32,160 bases of DNA from Candidatus Thiomargarita nelsonii (GTDB lineage Bacteria; Pseudomonadota; Gammaproteobacteria; Beggiatoales; Beggiatoaceae). A model generated the notes under the pieces. The model worked only from the letters and a program-made list of their open reading frames with translations. It was not told where the DNA came from and ran no database searches. Below are positions 21,488 to 29,424 of this stretch, one piece after another. The DNA lies in contig JSZA02000076.1 of NCBI GenBank assembly GCA_000785145.2, forward strand, positions 1 to 32,160, read 5' to 3'. Numbering within the stretch: position 1 is the stretch's first letter; each line of letters starts with the position of its first letter. Both the position numbers and the translations under genes were made by a program.

Positions 21488-22024
21488 ATGACTCGTAATT
21501 TGCTGGCTTGTTTTTTTATCTCAATTTTTTTATCAACGCCCGTTTTGGCACAACCCTTTATGGATGGTTGGATTGCTCTTGAAAAAGGGGAATATGCGAA
21601 GGCTTTAAAATTGCTTCGCAAGCCCGCTAACAATGGAGATGCCCAATCACAATTCTTTGTAGGTAAGATCTACGACAAAGGTTATGGTGTCACTGAGAAT
21701 GACCGAACTGCCATCAAGTGGTATCGCAAAGCGGCAAAACAAGGGCAGACAGATGCCATCAACCGTTTGAAGGAGATGAAAGGTTCTTCGGATTCGCGTG
21801 AGTCTTCTTGTCCCAGAAAGACTTTTAGTCTGACTGTGAATGCGATTCCCTCAAAGAGTCGAATCAGGATAATGAATATTAGACCGAAATATCGAGATGG
21901 GATCTGCCTGAAGCCCGGTAAATACGATGTTTTGGTGGACCTTCGGGGATTCAAAAGCTCTCGGAAATTGATAAAAGTGGAAGACTTAGATGTCTCCGTT
22001 GAAGTCTTTTTAAGGCGAAAGTAA
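21488..22024 (+). CDS. Secreted Sel1-repeat protein with a PEGA-like C-terminus, copy 2
   Basis: 178 residues. The signal peptide MTRNLLACFFISIFLSTPVLA is identical to copy 1. A TPR-like unit and a Sel1 unit follow (AQSQFFVGKIYDKGYGVTEN, AIKWYRKAAKQG), closely similar to copy 1 with substitutions. Unlike copy 1, residues about 110-175 add a PEGA-like beta domain (FSLTVNAIPSKSRIRIMNI, GICLKPGKYDVLVDLRGFKS). PEGA domains are found on surface and periplasmic proteins. GGAG lies 9 nt before the ATG, in sequence shared with copy 1. Either copy 2 keeps the full ancestral gene and copy 1 is shortened, or copy 2 gained the domain; the window cannot decide. Confidence 0.82.
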   Translation: MTRNLLACFFISIFLSTPVLAQPFMDGWIALEKGEYAKALKLLRKPANNGDAQSQFFVGKIYDKGYGVTENDRTAIKWYRKAAKQGQTDAINRLKEMKGSSDSRESSCPRKTFSLTVNAIPSKSRIRIMNIRPKYRDGICLKPGKYDVLVDLRGFKSSRKLIKVEDLDVSVEVFLRRK

Positions 22025-22038
22025 GTCAGACTCCCAGA

Positions 22039-22104
22039 AGGGGCAACCACAAGGGATTGCCCCTACATGCAAATATTGTAGGGGCAATCCCTTGTGGTTG
22101 CCCT
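22039..22104. repeat. Inverted repeat with AGGGGCAACCACAAGGGATT arms
   Basis: The left arm, AGGGGCAACCACAAGGGATT continuing to TGCCCCTACA, pairs along its length with the right arm (22078-22104). It begins 15 nt after the stop of the second Sel1 gene. Related pieces lie at 7927-7967 and 21026-21052. Confidence 0.8.
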
Positions 22105-22118
22105 TGGTATATCCTAAA

Positions 22119-22141
22119 GGAGTCCAAGATTTATCTTGGAC
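22119..22141. repeat. Single GGAGTCC hairpin repeat
   Basis: GGAGTCC plus core AAGATTTATCTT plus GGAC, immediately before the terminator at 22153. Confidence 0.8.
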
Positions 22142-22152
22142 ATGACCCAACA

Positions 22153-22189
22153 AAGCCCCTTAGTTCCTGAACTAAGAGGCTTTTTTTTT
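22153..22189 (+). terminator. Rho-independent terminator just upstream of proA
   Basis: A stem (AAGCC..CTTAGTT with AACTAAG..GGCTT) and a CCTG loop are followed by nine T. It ends 13 nt before the proA ATG. It may end the Sel1 transcript, but the short distance leaves no room for a proA promoter after it, so it could also act as an attenuator on a proA leader. Confidence 0.8.
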
Positions 22190-22202
22190 CTTTTATTTTA
22201 AT

Positions 22203-23453
22203 ATGAAACAATACATGCAGCAAATTGGCAAACAAGCGCGTCAAGCCGCACAAATTTTAGCGCGTACTCAAACCAGCATTAAAAACAAAGCATTAGAGGC
22301 AATCGCCCAACAAATAGAACAACAAAATGCGCCATTACTCGCCGCTAATGCAAAAGACTTAGAAGCGGGCAAGGCAAAAGGATTAGAAGCCGCCTTGCTA
22401 GATCGTTTAGCCTTAAATGAGTCGCGCATCGAAAACATGATTGAAGGTTTACGACAAATGATCGCTTTGCCTGATCCGGTCGGCGAAATAAGCGAATTAA
22501 GCTACCGCCCGAGTGGCATTCAAGTGGGCAAAATGCGCGTCCCTTTGGGAGTCGTCGGGATTATTTACGAATCTCGCCCCAATGTGACAGCCGACGCTGC
22601 CGGCTTATGTTTGAAATCGGGTAATGCGACCATTTTACGGGGCGGCTCGGAAGCCATTCACTCTAATCAAGCCATTGCCGAGTGCATTTCAGCCGGCTTA
22701 AAGGCGGCCCGATTGCCTAGCACAGCCGTACAAGTGATTGAAACGACAGATAGGGCAGTGGTCGGTCAATTAATCACTATGCCAGAATACGTCGATGTTA
22801 TCATCCCGCGAGGTGGCAAAGGATTAATTGAACGTATCAGTCAAGAAGCGCGAGTGCCTGTGATTAAACATTTAGATGGCATTTGTCATACTTATATTGA
22901 TGATAAAGCAGACCTTGAAAAAGCCATCGCTGTCGCCTATAACGCGAAAACGCAACGCTATGGCACTTGTAATACGATGGAAACTTTATTAGTCGCTAAG
23001 GAGATAGCGGCGCAAGTGTTACCAAAACTAGCTGAAAAATATGAAACGGCGGGCGTTGAATTGCGCGGATGTCCGGCAAGCCAAGCTTTATTATCGAATA
23101 TTCAAGCAGCCAGCGATGAAGATTGGGATACCGAATATTTAGCCCCGATTTTATCTATACGAATTGTACAGGATTTAGACGAAGCAATAAAACATATTGG
23201 TCTGCATAGTTCTCAACACAGTGATGCAATTATAACTGAAGATTGGAGCCGAGCGCGGCGCTTTTTAACGGAAGTGGACTCTAGTTCTGTGATGGTGAAT
23301 GCATCCACCCGCTTTGCGGATGGATTTGAATATGGCTTAGGTGCGGAAATTGGTATCAGTACGGACAAATTTCATGCCCGTGGACCAGTCGGATTGGATG
23401 GCTTGACTTCACAGAAATTTATTGTGTTGGGGGATGGGCATATTAGGGGATGA
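22203..23453 (+). CDS. proA: Gamma-glutamyl phosphate reductase
   Basis: 416 residues, full length. It reduces gamma-glutamyl phosphate to glutamate semialdehyde in proline synthesis, using NADPH. Visible landmarks are IYESRPNVTADAAGLCLKSG, LRGGSEAIHSNQA, the catalytic Cys in RYGTCNTMETLLV, VNASTRFADGFEYGLGAEIG and the C-terminal GPVGLDGLTSQKF. proB is not in the window. The stop overlaps the lnt start as ATGA, so the pair is translationally coupled. No clear Shine-Dalgarno precedes the ATG; a strong terminator lies just upstream. Confidence 0.96.
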   Translation: MKQYMQQIGKQARQAAQILARTQTSIKNKALEAIAQQIEQQNAPLLAANAKDLEAGKAKGLEAALLDRLALNESRIENMIEGLRQMIALPDPVGEISELSYRPSGIQVGKMRVPLGVVGIIYESRPNVTADAAGLCLKSGNATILRGGSEAIHSNQAIAECISAGLKAARLPSTAVQVIETTDRAVVGQLITMPEYVDVIIPRGGKGLIERISQEARVPVIKHLDGICHTYIDDKADLEKAIAVAYNAKTQRYGTCNTMETLLVAKEIAAQVLPKLAEKYETAGVELRGCPASQALLSNIQAASDEDWDTEYLAPILSIRIVQDLDEAIKHIGLHSSQHSDAIITEDWSRARRFLTEVDSSSVMVNASTRFADGFEYGLGAEIGISTDKFHARGPVGLDGLTSQKFIVLGDGHIRG

Positions 23454-24937
23454 AACAATTAAACGGCACTATAGGCGATATACTTGCCTTGTTGGCGGGC
23501 AGCAGTCTGCCCTTATCGTTTGCACCTTATGGATTATTCCCTTTTGCGGTATTATCACCTGCCCTATTGTTTTATCTTTGGCAAAATATTTCACCTCGAC
23601 GCGCCTTTTGGCGTGGATTCCTTTATGGCGTAGGACTATTTGGTGTCGGCGTATCATGGGTACATATTAGTTTTTACCAATTTGGAGGACTGCCACTATT
23701 AGGGGCAATTTTTTTGACAGCCGCTTTTGTCTTGTGGATGGCACTTTATCCCGCTTTATTGGGTGGCTTATTGACACGCTTTTTTCCCAATAATACGCCC
23801 ACGAAATTATTATTAATATTGCCAGCGGCTTGGACATTGATTGAATGGTTACGAGGATGGCTTTTCACCGGCTTTCCTTGGTTAAGTCTCGGATATAGCC
23901 AAATTGATTCTCCGCTCAATGGATTTGCACCACTGCTGGGCGTCTATGGCGTCAGTTGGATAACCGTATTTAGCGCAGCCCTTCTCATTTATGGTTTTTA
24001 TCTTAAAAAGAAGCTGGCTCTGCCGATATTCATCCTTATATGGGGTGCCGGCTGGTTATTGAATGGCGTTTCATGGACGACTCCTGTGGGTAAGCCCTTG
24101 CAGATAGCCTTAGTACAAGGCAATATGCCACAAGAATTCAAATGGTTATCTAGCTATCAATTATCTACCATAGAACGCTATTTGGAATTAAGCCAAGTCG
24201 AGGCGGATATTATTATTTGGCCAGAATCCGCTGTTCCCTTGTTTTTGCATGACATACGACAATATATGCCAGATTTTTTTAAAAAGTTGGCCAAGCAGCG
24301 TATAACTTATGGTAGCGAATTTATAATCGGCATTCCTGTGATGACGAAAAATGGTGCCTATTTTAATAGTGTGGTGAGTATAGGCACTCAACCGGGTTCT
24401 TACAATAAACACCATTTGGTGCCCTTTGGAGAATATATACCCTTGCAATTTCTCTTTGGAGAGTTTTTAAAATTGCTTGAAGTGCCCATGTCAGACTTTT
24501 CGTCAGGGAAGGCTCAACAAGACAATCTCTATAGTGCGGGGCAAGCGATAGGGGTTTCCATTTGTTATGAAGATGCCTTTGGGGCATTAATACGCAATAG
24601 TTTACCCGGTGCGAGACTATTAGTGAATGTGAGCAATGATGCTTGGTTTGGTGACTCGATTGCGCCGCATCAACATTTAGAAATTGCCCGTATGCGAGCA
24701 TTGGAAAGTGGACGCTATTTGCTCCGTGCGACGAATACTGGCATTTCAGCGGTGATTGATAATAAAGGTAAAATCACTTCGCTTGCGCCGCAATTTGAAA
24801 TTATGACTTTAATCGCTAGTGCCCAAGCTTACGAAGGGGCAACGCCTTTTGTCCGTTTTGGTAATGCTTTGGTTGTGGGGGGGTTATTCGTGTGTCTATT
24901 GTTGGGGGGTGTTAGGTATCAATGCCACCTTCGTTAA
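23450..24937 (+). CDS. lnt: Apolipoprotein N-acyltransferase
   Basis: 495 residues. Six or so membrane spans in the first 210 residues are followed by a periplasmic nitrilase-fold domain. The catalytic triad is E259 (WPESAVP), K320 (NKHHLVPFGEY) and C372 (VSICYED). A last span lies near the C-terminus (FGNALVVGGLFVCLLLGG). It adds the third acyl chain to lipoproteins in the inner membrane, consistent with the lipoprotein encoded at 5443. The ATG overlaps the proA stop. The last five codons (QCHLR) and the TAA come from the inserted element at 24920. If the element and one 11-bp duplication are removed, the frame reads VRYRY and stops at TGA 25062-25064, giving 492 residues. Confidence 0.95.
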   Translation: MKQLNGTIGDILALLAGSSLPLSFAPYGLFPFAVLSPALLFYLWQNISPRRAFWRGFLYGVGLFGVGVSWVHISFYQFGGLPLLGAIFLTAAFVLWMALYPALLGGLLTRFFPNNTPTKLLLILPAAWTLIEWLRGWLFTGFPWLSLGYSQIDSPLNGFAPLLGVYGVSWITVFSAALLIYGFYLKKKLALPIFILIWGAGWLLNGVSWTTPVGKPLQIALVQGNMPQEFKWLSSYQLSTIERYLELSQVEADIIIWPESAVPLFLHDIRQYMPDFFKKLAKQRITYGSEFIIGIPVMTKNGAYFNSVVSIGTQPGSYNKHHLVPFGEYIPLQFLFGEFLKLLEVPMSDFSSGKAQQDNLYSAGQAIGVSICYEDAFGALIRNSLPGARLLVNVSNDAWFGDSIAPHQHLEIARMRALESGRYLLRATNTGISAVIDNKGKITSLAPQFEIMTLIASAQAYEGATPFVRFGNALVVGGLFVCLLLGGVRYQCHLR

Positions 24938-25044
24938 GGATAAATGCCCGCAATCGTGGTATTAGGAGTCCAAGATTTATCTTGGGCGTCGGCTCTCCCA
25001 AACTAAAGTTTGGACTCCTGAATACCTTAACGAAGGTGGCATTG
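24920..25044. mobile_element. MITE-like element inserted in the end of lnt, with an 11-bp target duplication
   Basis: The ends CAATGCCACCTTCGTTAAGG and its exact complement enclose a GGAGTCC paired hairpin (24964-25019). GTGTTAGGTAT is present at 24909-24919 and again at 25045-25055, abutting the element on both sides. Internally it shares CGCAATCGTGGTATT with the element at 7547. Relative to that element the terminal repeats differ by several bases, and the differences are matched in both arms. Confidence 0.85.
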
Positions 25045-25083
25045 GTGTTAGGTATAGATATTGATGAGTCGAGAAAAAGATCA

Positions 25084-25165
25084 TGTAGGGTGGATTAAGC
25101 GAAGCGTATCCACCTGATTCATTCATATATAAATTAAGGTGGATACTACACACCATTAATCTACA
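25084..25165. repeat. TAGGGTGGATTAAGCG inverted repeat, partly degraded
   Basis: TGTAGGGTGGATTAAGCG with GTATCCACC is mirrored imperfectly by GGTGGATAC and TTAATCTACA. The same repeat type is the cargo of the element at 8345. Together with the element at 24920 it accounts for most of the interval between lnt and the pseudogene at 25293. Confidence 0.7.
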
Positions 25166-25228
25166 GTGACATCAAAAAAGGTACGTGGGAACGATAAAAC
25201 TTGAATGATGATTTGATTAAGCCTATTT

Positions 25229-25252
25229 AGGAGTCCAAAATTTATTTTGGAG
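25229..25252. repeat. Single GGAGTCC hairpin repeat, AAAATTT variant
   Basis: AGGAGTCC with core AAAATTTATTTT and GGA, upstream of the frameshifted secreted-protein gene. Confidence 0.7.
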
Positions 25253-25292
25253 CTTGACTTTTTTTTAATTTGCTTGTATAAAACATATCGCA

Positions 25293-26071
25293 ATGTTTGA
25301 AGTTCAAACATTGTTTAAGTCACCACTTACTTATATTATAAGAGGAAAATTAATAAAAAAGCTATTCTTCAACGGCTTACTAGCCACAACGATTGCGTTT
25401 GCTGCGACGCCAGCCCAATCGGAAATCATTCCAGGCACGACAATGAGCGTTCACTTTGAATCCACGCATATCGTGGGAACGGGACGATCACTCAACATGC
25501 ACCGCGTCCCAGTCTTGGATGTGAACACAGGGAAGACGACCTACTTCGATGTTTCCTTTGATTTTACTCTGAACCCGGAGAAGGGTTTGATATTTGAGCA
25601 AATAAGCTCAGTCGCCATTTCACCTCCATTGATCTCAACAACAAATTTGGTGGTTGGACGCTATCGTGATGGGAAAGGTTATTGTTACGATCTGGAAAGC
25701 CCTACTTTTCTTAGCGAGAGTCGTTCCCTTTATATCTTCAAAGCAGTTAATCCAAGCATCACTGGCTGCAGTGACTCGGGTAATCATGTTTTAACGAGGG
25801 TCCGGCCGTTGAGCACCCAGGTATAGGACACCGTTCTATTGTCGCACATCTCCCAGACACCTACGTCTATGGCATAATCGCCACTGGACAAGGACACAAT
25901 GGCTCCCTGATAAACACAAATTGGGATCCAAAGGAAATTATTGGACTCATGCAGACAGGCAACAATCTAACCGTTGCCCTGTTTACTGAGGATCAAGATT
26001 CACATGGTAACTGGAAAGACTTTAGTATTCCAGTGGAAACGGTCATCCTAGAAAAAGTGGAAATTGAATAG
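25293..26071 (+). pseudogene. Frameshifted gene for a secreted protein of unknown family
   Basis: The first part (to TAG at 25824-25826) contains a signal peptide, KKLFFNGLLATTIAFAATPA, then a beta-rich secreted sequence. From 25817 the reading continues in another frame to TAG at 26069-26071 with clear coding character (VAHLPDTYVYGIIATGQGHN, LTVALFTEDQDSHGNWKDFS). A 1-nt loss or 2-nt gain between about 25785 and 25817 joins them into one protein. AGAGGA (25341-25346) stands about 7 nt before ATA AAA AAG, where an ATG would be expected, so the original start may have mutated to ATA. The ATG at 25293 would put 20 unlikely residues before the signal peptide. No classical slippery heptamer is in frame at the junction. 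Confidence 0.65.
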
Positions 26072-26077
26072 TATTTC

Positions 26078-26114
26078 GGAGCCCAAGATTCGTCCAAGAT
26101 AAATCTTGGACTCC
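26078..26114. repeat. GGAGTCC hairpin repeat, asymmetric copy
   Basis: CGGAGCCCAAGATTC is followed by GTCCAAGATAAATCTTGG and ACTCC: a shortened left module and a complete inverse module, 6 nt after the pseudogene stop. Confidence 0.7.
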
Positions 26115-26274
26115 TGACTTAGTTAGTACATCTAATTGAGAAATAAACGATACGAAGTAATTTTAAGCCAGTTGTTCAGTCAATTCGTTTTTTTTTTAAT
26201 TACTTGTACTTAGGTGTCGTTGTCTTATCTCTCGCTCTCCTGCACTAGCGTTTAATTTTATTGAGGTACAACCC

Positions 26275-27753
26275 ATGCAATTAATCATTCAAAATTTTGG
26301 CCCTATTAAAAAAGGGGAAATTGATTTATCCAAAAAAGTCTATGTCTTTGTTGGATATAACAATAGTGGAAAAACCTATTTGTCGCAACTTTTGTGGAGT
26401 TTGTTTCATAACAAAACCATTGATAGTTTTGCTAAAGCGACGACTGAATTGAAATTGGAAGGCAAAGATTCTATCGAATTAACGTCCGAATTGTTGGACA
26501 CCATTTTAAATAAGTTCTCAGACTTTTTAATCCGTCATATCATTCCAAAAACATTGAATATTGACAGTCATCATTTTACCTTAGACAAAATTTCGCTTGA
26601 CTTTCAATATAAGCTAAATGACCTCAAAAACGCCCACCAGGAAGGCGGGGCAAGTATCCAAATCAATGACGGTCAGTTTTTGATGATGTCCAAAATGAAG
26701 GGCACATTAAGGGTGACGTTTGAAGAAAAACGCTTGCCTGCTGAATTAATGAATAGCCAGCCGTTTTTGTCTCTGAATGAAAATATGGTTGAACAACCAA
26801 CCTCTTTAAGAAAAGCAACGCTTATTAAATTTATCCTCTCTATGCTGATGGATAATGTTCATCAACCTTTTTTTCTACCTTCCAGTCGTCTTTTTTATCC
26901 TATTTTTTATCAATACATTTACCGATTAGAAAAAGAAAAGAGAGAAGCCTTGTCCAAAGAAAGAGATGCTCTATCACAAATGCTAGTTGAGTTTATGAAA
27001 AATAAGGAAAAAGGAAAAGATTTTGCGTTAGAATCACTCCCCGCTCATGCTTTTGAAAGTCATTACCAAAGCCCTTATACAGAACCCATGAATTGGCTCT
27101 TTGATAAAATCTATCGACTCAATGAAGAGACGAAGGCTAGCGATTATTATGAGCCACTGCTTTTTTCCTTGCGCCAAATAATGGGAGGCGATATTGTCAC
27201 CAAAAAGGAGCAAGGCTTAGCCCCCCTAGACTTTTACTTGAAAATGAATGAACAAGACAATGATTTACCCATGTATTTATCCTCGTCGTCAGTGAATCAA
27301 CTCAGTACCTTATACCTTTATTTTAAATATTGGGCTGACAAAAACAATAATTTTTTGATGATTGATGAACCGGAAGAAAATTTACACCCACAAAATCAGA
27401 TAGCCTTGCTAAATGTGCTACTAGAATTTGCCAATGATAACAACAATAAAGTATTGATGACTACGCACAGTCCTTTGTTAGCGGATGCCGTCAATAATTA
27501 TATTTATTTAGGCAGATTAAAATCCCAGTCAGTACACATTGCGATAAACAATTATCCAGAACTCAACCAAAACATTAACCTGACTAGCAATGAGATTGGG
27601 ATTTATTTTTTTGAAGGGACTCGAATTATCCCTTATGAGCCGAAGGATTATGGTGTGCATTTTAAAGATTTCTCTTCTGAAATCAGGAAAATTAAAAATA
27701 TCAGCGAGATATTGACTGATCAAATTTATCAATTAATCAATAAGGAAGATTGA
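26275..27753 (+). CDS. AAA/SMC-like ATPase of a putative two-gene defence unit
   Basis: 492 residues with an ABC/OLD-type ATPase layout. The P-loop is GYNNSGKT at residues 27-34. A signature-like SSSSVNQLSTLYL segment precedes Walker B FLMIDEPEENLHP (D364, E365), and the switch His is in TTHSP (H398). A charged, probably coiled-coil insertion (EKEKREALSKERDALSQMLV) lies near residues 222-240. No TOPRIM nuclease domain is visible in this chain. The next gene begins 4 nt downstream and carries nuclease-like residues. Such AAA ATPase plus small partner pairs are common in phage defence (for example PARIS, Septu and abortive infection systems), but I cannot place this one in a named system. GAGG lies 9 nt before the ATG. 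Confidence 0.78.
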   Translation: MQLIIQNFGPIKKGEIDLSKKVYVFVGYNNSGKTYLSQLLWSLFHNKTIDSFAKATTELKLEGKDSIELTSELLDTILNKFSDFLIRHIIPKTLNIDSHHFTLDKISLDFQYKLNDLKNAHQEGGASIQINDGQFLMMSKMKGTLRVTFEEKRLPAELMNSQPFLSLNENMVEQPTSLRKATLIKFILSMLMDNVHQPFFLPSSRLFYPIFYQYIYRLEKEKREALSKERDALSQMLVEFMKNKEKGKDFALESLPAHAFESHYQSPYTEPMNWLFDKIYRLNEETKASDYYEPLLFSLRQIMGGDIVTKKEQGLAPLDFYLKMNEQDNDLPMYLSSSSVNQLSTLYLYFKYWADKNNNFLMIDEPEENLHPQNQIALLNVLLEFANDNNNKVLMTTHSPLLADAVNNYIYLGRLKSQSVHIAINNYPELNQNINLTSNEIGIYFFEGTRIIPYEPKDYGVHFKDFSSEIRKIKNISEILTDQIYQLINKED

Positions 27754-27757
27754 AATC

Positions 27758-28444
27758 ATGTTGGTTAGCCAGATTCGTTACGAATTACAAAAAGAATTGG
27801 GCAAAAAACCGGATGCTTTTGTCGTTGAAATCACCACTGATAGGATTGAAATAGTAGAACGCAAGAATGTTGGAAAGAGAAAAAGCGGCGTGTTAAAAAA
27901 AGTTATCATTAACAACATTCCTTGCGATAATAGTGCCTATCATATTTGGAGAATTAACTTAGAAAATAAGGTTCAAGGATTCTCGCCACTGGGAGAAGGC
28001 AATAAAACAGTCGATATTGCTTTAGCTTTTGTAAAAGGTAAAAAAATAAAAAAATTTTTAAACGTTTTCCTAATTGAATTAAAAAGTGAAATCAAAGATA
28101 TACTATTAGAAGAAACGCTTAAAAAGTTTGAAGATAGTATCAGTCGGTTTTATTTTTTACTGTCAATCAATGATCATGACAGTTACGAAGAGTTTAAAGG
28201 CTTAAAAATTCGGTTTGCTGGCATAGTATTTTATAACGGCAGAGGCAGTGCGACTCAAGACGATAGAATTCATGCCGTTTTTAACAAAACGGCTCAAAAA
28301 GGATTATTAGAATGTCAAACCCTTTTGGGAAAACTGAAAATACCTCTGAAATTCTTTAAAAATTTTGAATCACAAACGGGTACGATTCAAATCCGTTTTG
28401 AAGAAATGGAAAAAGAAATAAACCAGTTATTTGGAAGCCTTTAA
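27758..28444 (+). CDS. Probable PD-(D/E)XK nuclease partner of the ATPase
   Basis: 228 residues, soluble, with many Lys and Glu. The segment KTVDIALAF (D86) followed 20 residues later by FLIELKSEI (E107, K109) fits the D...ExK pattern of PD-(D/E)XK nucleases, with hydrophobic strands around both. Other helices and strands precede and follow. The family is otherwise not recognised, so a non-nuclease role remains possible. It begins 4 nt after the ATPase stop, with AAGGA upstream, so the two are made together. A 28485-28581 inverted repeat follows. Confidence 0.6.
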   Translation: MLVSQIRYELQKELGKKPDAFVVEITTDRIEIVERKNVGKRKSGVLKKVIINNIPCDNSAYHIWRINLENKVQGFSPLGEGNKTVDIALAFVKGKKIKKFLNVFLIELKSEIKDILLEETLKKFEDSISRFYFLLSINDHDSYEEFKGLKIRFAGIVFYNGRGSATQDDRIHAVFNKTAQKGLLECQTLLGKLKIPLKFFKNFESQTGTIQIRFEEMEKEINQLFGSL

Positions 28445-28484
28445 CTTGATACCGCCGTTTTTTTATCGTTCCCACGCAGGGAAC

Positions 28485-28581
28485 GAGCGTAGGGTGCGTA
28501 CTCCGCACAAATAAAGCGAGCACGCCTCATTAATGATTATGGTGCAGATGACGGTGCGTAGGACGCACCCTACGCTTGCTC
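28485..28581. repeat. GTAGGGTGCGT inverted repeat
   Basis: GAGCGTAGGGTGCGT on the left pairs with ACGCACCCTACGCTTGCTC on the right. A CCCACGCAGGGAACGAG remnant stands just before it. The same family recurs at 31185-31241. Confidence 0.8.
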
Positions 28582-28586
28582 TCATA

Positions 28587-29424
28587 TTATGTTGTCACCC
28601 TAAAACGGCGTTTTATCACCACCTTAAATTGGTTAGCGTCACGATCATCGGTGAAATCAACAGCGTTGTGGGATTCAAGCACTCTGGGAATGCCAGTCCC
28701 CAAACCACGGTAAGGCAAAATATGAGTCGCGTGACTAGCCAAAACTGGATTTCGCATATTGGATAATCCCCAACGAACTTGCTCTATCGTCAAATGGTTG
28801 GGTAAATGCCCAGGACTAATCAATTCAATACGATCACGAAAAATAAAAAGCCTGATCGGTGCTGAAATAAAATAATCTCTGTGAATCAAAGCATTAACCA
28901 ACAATTCTTCGATCACAACCGGTGGAATTTCAAGTTCACCTAAAGAATTGACACCTTGCCCATTTTGGACATGGTGCAAATTGCGCCGCACAAATGCAAA
29001 GCTATCTTTGTAAACTTGCAGCAAATTGCCCTCAATATCCTCATTATCAAAGTATTGAGAAATATCCACATTATCACCAGGAAAAACAATCGCCTTGACG
29101 ACAAAGACCGGTTTGAATCGCTGTGGAAATTTCCCAAATAATAATAACCCCGCTAAAGTCAGTCGCTCCGATTTGAGTAGCCCCAAATTTTGCAGCAAGC
29201 GAGGAGAAATATCTTCTGCGACTTCGTGATAGCGGTTTTCATAATAGTCTTGAAAAGCCCAACGATCTAGATCAGCTTGGCTAGTCTCCTGTACCGGCAC
29301 ACCATCAGCATGAATTAAGCCTGCGGCTTGAAACAAGCGTTGCATTTCTTCCCCCCTACTGTTTGAACTGATATTGACTATCCTCACCTCTAGCCAATAT
29401 TTGTTGTAATTCAAATAATGTCAT
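28587..29424 (-). pseudogene. AlbA-type ATP-binding regulator gene with an internal deletion
   Basis: From ATG at 29422-29424, directly after the cobQ stop and with GGAGAG upstream, the frame reads MTLFELQQILARGEDSQYQF then KQ and a TAG. This is the typical start of the COG2865-type proteins (AlbA_2 domain, ...GEDS..FK). In another frame the gene continues SRGEEMQRLFQAAGLIHADG and on to the C-terminus at 28587, matching the second half of the same family (IEELLVNALIHRDYFISAPI, SPGHLPNHLTIEQV, LPYRGLGTGIPR). About 90 residues of the AlbA domain are missing and the junction is out of frame, next to a run of six G. Intact family members are ATP-binding, helix-turn-helix-associated regulators. 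The remaining ORF starting at 29414 is unlikely to be a working protein. Confidence 0.78.

Noticed and set aside
25785..25826. Programmed minus-1 frameshift in the secreted-protein gene
   Set aside because: No X XXY YYZ heptamer stands in the right phase at the junction, and the start codon also seems lost, so decay is more likely.
28533..28766. Open frame of 77 residues
   Set aside because: It reads through an inverted repeat and antisense to the regulator remnant.
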